Below are positions 27,478-34,608 of a stretch of DNA of 59,747 nucleotides, piece after piece. Location: the NCBI GenBank assembly GCA_020638975.1, contig JACKHN010000036.1, forward strand, positions 1-59,747. The letters are read 5' to 3'. Every line of letters starts with the position of its first letter. Position 1 is the stretch's first letter. Source of the stretch: Planctomycetaceae bacterium. Lineage in GTDB: Bacteria; Planctomycetota; Planctomycetia; Pirellulales; Pirellulaceae. The notes below the pieces were generated by a model. It was not told the DNA's origin and made no database searches. It worked only from the letters and a program-made list of their open reading frames with translations. Both the position numbers and the translations under genes were made by a program.

Positions 27478-29733
27478 TTACCAGTCGAAGCGGAACGTTC
27501 GCGCTAGATAGCGATACAGTCGCCGACCCAGCGGTTGCCATCCTGTGTAAACTCGGGCTTGGCCCGTCAATCCAACGCGAAGTAAGTCCTCACTATTATC
27601 AAGTGGCACACGAGCTTGGTACGAGGTGCTGATCGGGCGCAGCATGCCATTTGCATCTGTCTTCGTGTTCAACTCACCACCACCTTGGCTGGCGAGGCTA
27701 ACCGGCGTCACCTCCATCGGAGCAGAAGCTAGTTTCTCGATCTGGCCTTCGCTGAGCGTCCATCGATACGAGTCCAGCTTCATCTCGACAGCTGGATAGG
27801 CGTTGTTTTCTTTGTAGTACTGCCCGAGAAGGTCGATGTCCGACTGGTCGATCACGAGAACCGCCTCGAACCTATTAGCATCGCCGATCTGACAAAACTG
27901 ATCCGATGCCTGCAGGATGGCTCCGCGGTTCTTCTCGTGAAATGGCGAGCCGGACCAACCTGGCAATCGCCCGTCATGACTATCGCGATGAGGCTTCACC
28001 GGCGGCGGAAAGACGGTGCCGCTGACGGGGGCGATGATGTCCAACCGCCCGAGCTTCTGCTCCTCGTCCTTCAGTTGTTTTTCCACCGTTTCGATCATGG
28101 CAGTAACGGCCGGAATTTGCATCGAAACACGAGTGTCGAGATAGCGTTGACGTCGCAAATTCGCCCGCTGCACTTGCAACTGCTCCAATTCGCCTCGCAA
28201 CTCTTCAACGTGCAACAGCAAGTCGAGATTGTCCATCCGAGCCAGGACTTGACCTTGCGTGACGACCTCGCCCGGTTTGACAGCCACTTCGCTCAACTGA
28301 CCTGGAACGCCAGGAAAGACCGACTCGGCCCGCATTGGCGAAACCTCGAAAGTGCAATTCACGTGAAAGGGCAGGGGAATGCACAGGACGGTAACCAGGG
28401 CGGCGACGATCACTCCAACAGTCGCGATTAATCGAGGCTTTTTCACCTTACTCATACTCCCAGGTGCATAGAAAAACTTGGCTAACTTCCACATTGGCTG
28501 CACAAGCAACCCGAATAGACCGGCACAGGCAATCATCTGCCCGAGAACCTTCAAGCCGTAGGGCTCAAGGATCATGTTCAGGAAATACATAATCGAGAAG
28601 ACGACGATCCAACGGTACATCACCGCGGCGATCGTATACATTCCGAACAACCACTGTCGTTCCTGAGGCAGAAACGGGTTCTCGGGTTGTTCGATTCCGA
28701 GGCAGGTCTCCATCATGAACCGCTTCACGACTTCGGTCGATTTCTGCCGAAGGTTCGGGATCTCAGCCAAGTCCATCAGGATGTAATAACCATCGAAGCG
28801 GAGCAGGGGATTGCCGTTGAACAACACCGTACTGACAGAGCTAATGAACATCACGCTCAGCGCGAGATAGTTAAGCAAACCCGGTTCGCTAAACCACCAC
28901 ACAAAGGTCGCCATCGAGGCCAGGATGACTTCGACATAAATTCCGGCGGCACCAATGAAGGCCCGTTTGTACTTGTTGGGTAGCATCCACGAGTCCGAAA
29001 CGTTCGCGTAAAGACACGGCGTAAAAACCAGCAGCATTGCGCCGATTTCATGGCATTCGCCACCAAAGTGCTTACAGGAGTAGGCGTGCCCAAATTCATG
29101 CAGCACTTTCACCGCACCCATTGTCGCGCCGAGATAGATCCAGTTGTGCGGCCCGAAGAACTCGTGAAACGTCGGCAGTCGAGAGCGAAAGGTCTCGAAC
29201 TCCACTGCGACCAAGCCCAACGCCCCGAGTCCCATCATCAGACAGAACATCATCGTCAGAGGATGAAAGAACCAAGCAATATACGGATAGGTCTTCGTTA
29301 GAAACCACTCGGGATCGATGCCGCGAAATCGCAACGCAAAGATGTTCGAGAATTTTCCCAACAACTCCTTCTTCTTCTTCTCGTCGCGTCGCTTCTTCAG
29401 TTGTTTCCCTTGTCCCATCGCTTCGGAAATGACAAGTCCGCTGCGATGCAACATCCCCACGAATTGTTGGAGATCTTGGAAGGTTATTTTTTGTGGCGTA
29501 AACTCCGTCTCGAATCGCTCTTTGATGTCATCCAGACTGGATTGACCGTCAAGCATGCAAAGAATCGCGTACTCTTCTTCGTGGAAGCGAAAGTAATTGA
29601 GCCCAACTGGCTCCTTCACCACCCAGTACGACCGACCGTGATAGCGTTGTTGCTTCGACGTCAAGTCGGGGCGCATACGCAACGTCAAGGGACGTGACGT
29701 GCTGCTGATCAGGCTGTCCGCGAGTGTGGCCAT
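27478..29733 (-). CDS. PqqD-like / site-2 protease (M50) / HlyD fusion protein
   Basis: The 751-residue protein has three visible parts. Residues 20-102 follow a PqqD-like winged-helix pattern (HEEEYAILCMLDG, then a helix, then FVGMLHRSGLVIS), a fold often used to bind leader peptides. Residues 150-440 hold several membrane segments and the M50 zinc site: HEFGH at 212-216 and NPLLRFDGYY near 308-317, which supplies the third ligand Asp314. Residues from about 460 form a HlyD/lipoyl-type adaptor: VPGQLSEVAVKPGEVV, a coiled coil, APVSGTVF, and a C-terminal beta domain ending in a basic, aromatic tail. M50-HlyD fusions are known in peptide export and processing systems. Here it lies between an adaptor gene and a DUF3467 gene, 57 bases after the former. 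No ABC transporter is nearby. Substrate unknown; the surrounding LExRxxLA proteins are the obvious candidates (inference). Confidence 0.85.
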   Translation of the reverse strand: MATLADSLISSTSRPLTLRMRPDLTSKQQRYHGRSYWVVKEPVGLNYFRFHEEEYAILCMLDGQSSLDDIKERFETEFTPQKITFQDLQQFVGMLHRSGLVISEAMGQGKQLKKRRDEKKKKELLGKFSNIFALRFRGIDPEWFLTKTYPYIAWFFHPLTMMFCLMMGLGALGLVAVEFETFRSRLPTFHEFFGPHNWIYLGATMGAVKVLHEFGHAYSCKHFGGECHEIGAMLLVFTPCLYANVSDSWMLPNKYKRAFIGAAGIYVEVILASMATFVWWFSEPGLLNYLALSVMFISSVSTVLFNGNPLLRFDGYYILMDLAEIPNLRQKSTEVVKRFMMETCLGIEQPENPFLPQERQWLFGMYTIAAVMYRWIVVFSIMYFLNMILEPYGLKVLGQMIACAGLFGLLVQPMWKLAKFFYAPGSMSKVKKPRLIATVGVIVAALVTVLCIPLPFHVNCTFEVSPMRAESVFPGVPGQLSEVAVKPGEVVTQGQVLARMDNLDLLLHVEELRGELEQLQVQRANLRRQRYLDTRVSMQIPAVTAMIETVEKQLKDEEQKLGRLDIIAPVSGTVFPPPVKPHRDSHDGRLPGWSGSPFHEKNRGAILQASDQFCQIGDANRFEAVLVIDQSDIDLLGQYYKENNAYPAVEMKLDSYRWTLSEGQIEKLASAPMEVTPVSLASQGGGELNTKTDANGMLRPISTSYQARVPLDNSEDLLRVGLTGQARVYTGWQPLGRRLYRYLARTFRFDW

Positions 29734-29790
29734 AGTTCGAAGAATGTCGGAGGAAGAATGTAGAACGAAGGAGAAGAACCGAAAACTTAC

Positions 29791-30723
29791 TTATGGCAGA
29801 TCGATCTGCATTTCAGCCTGCATTCCTGGGCGGAGTACCCAATGCGATCCTAAAGAAGTCCGGTTATCGACTTCGGCCCAAACTCGATAGTCGCCACTTG
29901 CTTCGACGATGGGACTGACAAAGCTGATGGTACTTTTGAACGTTTCCGGATCGCGATTTGGGCGGCGAATGATCACCGTCACCTCGCGGCCATCGATCTC
30001 TTCTGGCAAGTAGCGACTAGCATCGACAAAACCTTCGACCCGCAACTTGTCCATGCGGACGATTCGCGCGACCGGGTCGCCAGGGCTGACCCACTCGCCG
30101 GGTTTGCGATAAAGCTGAACGAGGATTCCGTCCAACGGCGAAACGATTTGATGCTTCTTTACGTTAATTTCCGCGACAGTAATCTGAGCTTGCCGCTGCT
30201 GTGTCGTAAACACCGCCACTTCGACATCCCCGGCAGCCACTTCCTTTTCCATCGCAGAACGTGTCACCGTCAGTTCCTGACGACGAATCTGAGTCGCGGG
30301 GATCGAGTTCCTTACTCGTTGATTGACATCGAGGGATTCATCCAACTCGGCTTGCGCGACCGCCTCCGTCGCTACAGCCGCTTGCACATTCGACTCGGCC
30401 TTTAGGCGTTCCTTCATGGAAACCTGATGATCGAGAACCGCGGCGTCTCGCCTTGCGGCAGCATCTTCATCATCGAGTTTGCCGATCAACTGACCAGCCG
30501 TCACGACGAAGCCCTCTTCAACGGAAAGTCCATCTTCCGTTTCCAGCAACAGGATTACACCTGCCTGCTGAGCCGGGAGTTGAATGTGATCTTTTGCCGA
30601 GACGATGCAATCAGAGAGCGTCAGCCCTCGACTGTCCGTTGGCACACGATCAGCACCAGTTTGGGCCATCGCCGATTGGGCGACCAATAATACCGCGATG
30701 AATACGTTAAGTCTCGTCCGCAT
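29791..30723 (-). CDS. Periplasmic HlyD-type adaptor (membrane fusion protein)
   Basis: A 310-residue protein with an N-terminal signal peptide (MRTRLNVFIAVLLVAQSAMA, probable cleavage after residue 20). Residues 48-92 form the first lipoyl half (LPAQQAGVILLLETEDG, then GQLIGKLDDEDA). A helical hairpin follows to about residue 190. The second lipoyl half (IVSPLDGILVQLYRKPGEWV) and a beta-barrel domain with RPGMQAEMQIDLP complete the protein. It is expected to act in the periplasm, linking an inner-membrane component to an outer-membrane channel or scaffold. It sits 61 bases after the GAF-HlyD gene and 57 bases before the M50-HlyD gene, so the three adaptor-bearing genes are probably one transcript. 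No cognate ABC, RND or MFS pump is present in the window. Confidence 0.85.
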   Translation of the reverse strand: MRTRLNVFIAVLLVAQSAMAQTGADRVPTDSRGLTLSDCIVSAKDHIQLPAQQAGVILLLETEDGLSVEEGFVVTAGQLIGKLDDEDAAARRDAAVLDHQVSMKERLKAESNVQAAVATEAVAQAELDESLDVNQRVRNSIPATQIRRQELTVTRSAMEKEVAAGDVEVAVFTTQQRQAQITVAEINVKKHQIVSPLDGILVQLYRKPGEWVSPGDPVARIVRMDKLRVEGFVDASRYLPEEIDGREVTVIIRRPNRDPETFKSTISFVSPIVEASGDYRVWAEVDNRTSLGSHWVLRPGMQAEMQIDLP

Positions 30724-30784
30724 TGTTATCGACTCCTGTCAAACCCGCTGGTGCGGATAGCTTGGTTGGATGAAATTCCCTGCA

Positions 30785-32842
30785 CTAGAAGAGGATGTTT
30801 GCCTGAACCCATTCGATGGCTTCGTGGAACCACGTGTAGCCGATGGCGGCTCGACCGCAGAGCACCTTGCCTCGAACCGTTGTGCCAGGGCGAGGGTCCG
30901 TAATGTCTGCCTGGTCAATCGCAACGCGAATACGCACCGTGTGGCCTTCTTCGTCATGCATCTGCGTAATGTCTTCGACGTCTGCTACGGTGCCATTTCG
31001 TTCGGACCCGGGGTCGGTTGCCAAAACATATTTCACATCGAGGTCGGGTTTGATGTCGTGACGAGCCATATCCACTTTTCCGGATCGCGTCTCTTTCATG
31101 TAGAGTTCCAACTCCCATTCACCCGATGGGTCGGCAATCGTCATCAAGACCTGTCCCGGCTCAACCGTTCGGTTCATTAACGACTCTTCAACATCCCACG
31201 AAAGCATCACTTGGCCGCTGATTGGCGCGGTAATCTTCAGCAATTCGTTTTTCTTGAGGAGCAATTTGTGCTGGAGCTCGAGGCTCCGAATGCGGGCATG
31301 TAACTCACGTATCTGACCGCCCAAACGGACTTTCTCGTCTTCCGATAAATTCGTATTCGCGCCGCGAGTTAGCGCATCGGTCGCCGAGAGCAACTGTTCG
31401 TGCGTCGTCTGAAGCTGCCCCAGCACTTCTTGGAGTTGCACCTCCAAGTCCGTGTTTTCCAAAGTAAGCAACGGGTCGCCGGCCTGGACCAATTGCTGAT
31501 CCTCGACGTGAACTTCGGCAACGATTCCGGAAACCGCGACAAAGACATCTTGCTTGACCGACGGCTCGAGCGAGCCCTTCGCTTTGAGGTAGAAATCCTT
31601 TTTCACGAATGTCATTATGCAAAGCGCAACCAATATCAACCCAGCGATTGTCAGCGTCTTGGGCAATGTTCTGGCTCGCACGACCCAGGCCGCCTTGCCC
31701 AACGTGCGCCAAACCGGCATCAGGAAAAGGTTGCTGTGGTCCAGCGAGTTTGTTAACGCGAGCGCGCTATGCTCGTAAACAAGGTCCATTCGCGGAGCCA
31801 CAATGTTGCGAGGTAGTTCGGTTTCGATCTGCTCGATGATGAGCGCGCCGATCACCTCGCCGAGATTGTCACTGTCCCGGTCGACTTGCCCGGTCGATGC
31901 TTGATGTCCCGCGTCGATGCCAACCGGACGCCGAAGCGGCAACACCGTAATCGACTTTGCGTAAGATTCGTCGACATAGTGCTCGATCGCATCTTCGATC
32001 TGTGGTGGCATGTCCTCCGTGGAGCCTTCGTACCAAAGAGGTTCGCCGGTCGCGACAACCTTTGTCGCCAAGTTGCTGAGCGCCGCGACGATATTCGAGC
32101 GGTTCTCCATCGTGTCCTGGCCGCTAACAGCTTCGATGTAGCACTTGCGGCCACGGCTGATGGCAACGCTGACACGATCGCAACCGATCAATCGTCGGCC
32201 TTCGTTTGCGACCGAATAGGCGGTCTCGCGGAGGTTCAAACTTTCGTGAATCTGTCGCGAGAACTGATCGGCTTGCGCCCATAGCGACGTCTTGTCGCTG
32301 AACTGGCGAAGCTTTTGGGTCTTCAACCACTCGCCAGCCAGTTCAGACATTTGCTCCATGAACCGGAGATAGCCACGCTGAGTCGCTGGCGGCGAATCAG
32401 GTCTTTGAAAGATCTCGATGATGCCTTCCACTTTGCCGTCGTTTCGAAGCGGCGAAAGGACGATCAAATAGCGAGTTGGGTTACCACCCGCATTTTCGTC
32501 GGCGGCACCGGATAGCGGCGGAAACAGGTTTCCTTCCCCGTTGTTGATGACTTGGTTCAGCAAACGCAAGTGTCGACCGGCGTCATCCGACGACGAGTCG
32601 AGCAGGGTTTGACTGAGATTGATCTGATAGGCTAACTGGAGCCGACGACCATCTTCGACCAGCCATACGGCACCACCCACCGCAGCAAGCGCAGATACCA
32701 CCCGCTGCAAAAAGGCGGCATAATACTCTTCGGCACCGATGTCGCTCTTGGAAAGTTGCGAGATCTCGCTGACCAAGCTGCGAATCTGCTGCTTCGTCTG
32801 TTCGATCGTTTCGGCATTGACGGACGACTGTTCAGAAGACAT
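30785..32842 (-). CDS. GAF-domain / HlyD fusion membrane protein
   Basis: A 685-residue protein from the ATG at 32842 (MSSEQSSVNAET); a form 14 residues longer is possible. Residues 30-195 are a GAF-like domain (VGGAVWLVEDG, then LIVLSPLRNDGKVEGIIEIF). Residues 210-375 look like a second GAF domain. One transmembrane helix lies near residues 393-411 (TIAGLILVALCIMTFV). The remainder is a HlyD adaptor with two lipoyl halves (VSGIVAEVHVEDQQLVQAG and APISGQVMLSWDVEE) around a long coiled coil. This puts possible sensor domains in the cytoplasm and the adaptor in the periplasm. Its first GAF-like domain resembles that of the divergently transcribed gene at 33589. It is the first gene of the minus-strand cluster. 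Confidence 0.82.
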   Translation of the reverse strand: MSSEQSSVNAETIEQTKQQIRSLVSEISQLSKSDIGAEEYYAAFLQRVVSALAAVGGAVWLVEDGRRLQLAYQINLSQTLLDSSSDDAGRHLRLLNQVINNGEGNLFPPLSGAADENAGGNPTRYLIVLSPLRNDGKVEGIIEIFQRPDSPPATQRGYLRFMEQMSELAGEWLKTQKLRQFSDKTSLWAQADQFSRQIHESLNLRETAYSVANEGRRLIGCDRVSVAISRGRKCYIEAVSGQDTMENRSNIVAALSNLATKVVATGEPLWYEGSTEDMPPQIEDAIEHYVDESYAKSITVLPLRRPVGIDAGHQASTGQVDRDSDNLGEVIGALIIEQIETELPRNIVAPRMDLVYEHSALALTNSLDHSNLFLMPVWRTLGKAAWVVRARTLPKTLTIAGLILVALCIMTFVKKDFYLKAKGSLEPSVKQDVFVAVSGIVAEVHVEDQQLVQAGDPLLTLENTDLEVQLQEVLGQLQTTHEQLLSATDALTRGANTNLSEDEKVRLGGQIRELHARIRSLELQHKLLLKKNELLKITAPISGQVMLSWDVEESLMNRTVEPGQVLMTIADPSGEWELELYMKETRSGKVDMARHDIKPDLDVKYVLATDPGSERNGTVADVEDITQMHDEEGHTVRIRVAIDQADITDPRPGTTVRGKVLCGRAAIGYTWFHEAIEWVQANILF

Positions 32843-33235
32843 GGCTACCGTAATCCTGCCAGAGATTGAGATGAATTGACCCAAAAGAGTGGAATAGACG
32901 TGCCCCAGCTCTCATGAATTCCACTGTATTTATGCGGCTTCGCGGTACAATGATTTCCAAGCGTTCGGACCCTGGATTCTTCTGAAGTTCCTGAGAACTT
33001 AGCGTTTGTGTCGATTATTCGAGCTTCCACGTTCCCAGTCCTCGAATTCACTTGCCGCCACCACCGTCACCGTTCATACTTAACGTATAACCGATAGATC
33101 ATACTTTAAGTATAAACACGACTTGCGTCAAGAAAATTGTGATCGGTGTTCCAAAGCGTTGGTGAGTTACAGCGGAGCTCCCATTTTCTCGACGGATTCG
33201 AAGATTCGCGGTTCAATGTGAGATACGAGTGGTCC
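32843..33235. promoter_or_regulatory. Divergent promoter region with two tandem palindromes
   Basis: This 393-base gap lies between the start of the GAF-HlyD cluster (minus) and the start of the small LEAK-motif gene (plus), so promoters for both should be here. An AT-rich stretch contains ATACTTAACGTAT (33076-33088, one mismatch between the arms) and ATACTTTAAGTAT (33101-33113, perfect 6-base arms around one base). Their centres are 25 bases apart. Such paired half-site dyads suggest a dimeric regulator acting on both directions. No regulator gene is recognisable next to it. Confidence 0.5.
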
Positions 33236-33589
33236 ATGAAACTAACCCGCCAGCATCGCAGGCTCGTCTTTGAACAGCTCGAAGCAAAATCTGCACCAAG
33301 CTCTGTGCTATTGGTCACGCTCGCAGACGCGACTGCCCCGTCAGACGTCGAGGGAGCCGTCGAAGCGGTCGCACTGCAGTCGTTTCAGGCGACCGACTAT
33401 CGTTACGATAGCGAACAGGTTTTGGAATTTATCGCCCAGAATACGGCTGACACGCCGCACTCGCACCGTCCCGGCGAGCCCCCAACACGGGCAGCGTGCG
33501 AGGCATCCGACGAGATGATGCGGATCGTCGCGGCAGAAACTAGCGGTTTATTTGCTCTTGGCTTCTACGATGGCGGAGCCGAATTATAG
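33236..33589 (+). CDS. Small protein with variant giant-protein N-terminal motif
   Basis: A 117-residue protein from the ATG at 33236. Residues 1-25 (MKLTRQHRRLVFEQLEAKS, then APSSVLL) reproduce the basic stretch plus LExR/K signature seen at the N-termini of the giant proteins (compare LRLESLEDRNLLAGD and GFEPLEERIALSA). The rest is short, Ala/Glu/Asp-rich and has no dockerin, repeat or membrane segment that I can see. Its stop codon overlaps a GTG of the next gene by one base (TAGTG), so the two are translationally coupled. An upstream in-frame ATG at 33146 would add 30 residues that do not resemble the family, so I prefer the shorter form. Function unknown. It could be a minimal substrate or an accessory factor of the same export route. 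Confidence 0.6.
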   Translation: MKLTRQHRRLVFEQLEAKSAPSSVLLVTLADATAPSDVEGAVEAVALQSFQATDYRYDSEQVLEFIAQNTADTPHSHRPGEPPTRAACEASDEMMRIVAAETSGLFALGFYDGGAEL

Positions 33590-34539
33590 TGAGATCTATG
33601 GCAGCCAACGCAGTACTACTCAACGAACTTCTCGATCGCATCGCTCCGTCTCACCGGCAAGCGTTTCGTCGTGATTACGAAGCGATCCGCCAGTTGCCCG
33701 GCGCGCCCACCGATCTGCAGGAGTTTTTGGACGACTTCCTCGATCATTGCCACCGCTTGTACGCTGGTACGGCTGGGGCAATCTGGTTCCGTGGCCCCGA
33801 CGGCGGCCCGTTGTCGATGAAATCATCGGTGGGATTCGAGCGACTTGGATTGGACAACGGCCACGAACAGGCCCACCGCGAACTCCTTCGCTATGCCATG
33901 TCGCAGAACCGAGCATTCGTTGTGAAGCCACTATCGGCGCCAGCCCCGAACTCCGGAGTCGCCAATCCCACGGACTCCTTTATGGTCGTAGCCCCAATCG
34001 AAGACGGCGGAAAACAGCTTGGAATTGTAGAAATATTCTTGGGCCCCACGCCTCGACGCGGCAAAACGATCGAGGAACGCAATCGTTACGCAATGTGGCT
34101 CGACCATTTGGTTCGCTATCTCTGCCAGGGAGTTGAACTGCGGTTTCTCGGCAGCGCCGCGCCGTTACAACCGGCACTGGTCAACTTGGCCGCGACCAAG
34201 TCCGAGATCGAAGGCTACAAAGAAGCCATTCGCCGCTCGCTCGAAGTCACTTTGAACAGTTACGCGGGTATGAGTTTCGGATCGCTTCGAAACAACCAGG
34301 CATTCATGCGAAGCGTCCACGAACTATTGGAAGAAAATGGTCTTCGAATCGCGTGTGCCGAATGTGGTGCCCCTTCGATACTTCGCTGCCAGTCCGCTGG
34401 GAACTCCAAGACCGGCGTCTTTCTTTACGACCACTATCTATCGACGGGACGCACGTTTCACGGCGGACCCTCGACTTTCCCAAATATCAGGCTGGTCGCC
34501 AAGCCACCCCGTCGGAGATCGGGGGCGAATGACGAATAA
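33589..34539 (+). CDS. GAF-like domain protein with C-terminal Cys/His cluster
   Basis: A 316-residue protein if it starts at the GTG that overlaps the upstream stop codon, or 313 residues from the ATG at 33598. Residues 15-190 form a GAF-like domain whose second half (DSFMVVAPIEDGGKQLGIVEIF) parallels the first GAF-like domain of the divergent GAF-HlyD protein. A helical linker follows at 200-250. The C-terminus has Cys256, Cys259 and Cys267 (CAECGAPSILRC) and then His282 and His291 (THE pattern YDHYLS and TFHGGPSTFP), which looks like a small metal-binding domain. There is no membrane segment or catalytic output domain. It is probably a cytoplasmic sensor or adaptor for the neighbouring export genes; the ligand is unknown. 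It converges with the SecA-like gene. Confidence 0.65.
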   Translation: MRSMAANAVLLNELLDRIAPSHRQAFRRDYEAIRQLPGAPTDLQEFLDDFLDHCHRLYAGTAGAIWFRGPDGGPLSMKSSVGFERLGLDNGHEQAHRELLRYAMSQNRAFVVKPLSAPAPNSGVANPTDSFMVVAPIEDGGKQLGIVEIFLGPTPRRGKTIEERNRYAMWLDHLVRYLCQGVELRFLGSAAPLQPALVNLAATKSEIEGYKEAIRRSLEVTLNSYAGMSFGSLRNNQAFMRSVHELLEENGLRIACAECGAPSILRCQSAGNSKTGVFLYDHYLSTGRTFHGGPSTFPNIRLVAKPPRRRSGANDE

Positions 34540-34594
34540 CGAAGTAACCAGTGGCGCGTAATCCTTCTCGTCATTGAGTGCTTCGTCATTCGTC
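34531..34594. repeat. Inverted repeat between convergent genes
   Basis: GACGAATAACGAAG (34531-34544) and CTTCGTCATTCGTC (34581-34594) are inverted copies with one mismatch, separated by 36 bases. The left arm includes the stop codon of the GAF-like gene, and the right arm precedes the stop of the convergent SecA-like gene at 34609. No T-run follows, so it is not a classical terminator, although a bidirectional stabilising hairpin is possible. GAATGACGAA-type repeats may be dispersed in this genome, but the window alone cannot show that. Confidence 0.45.
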
Positions 34595-34608
34595 ACCGAG
34601 CAACGTCA

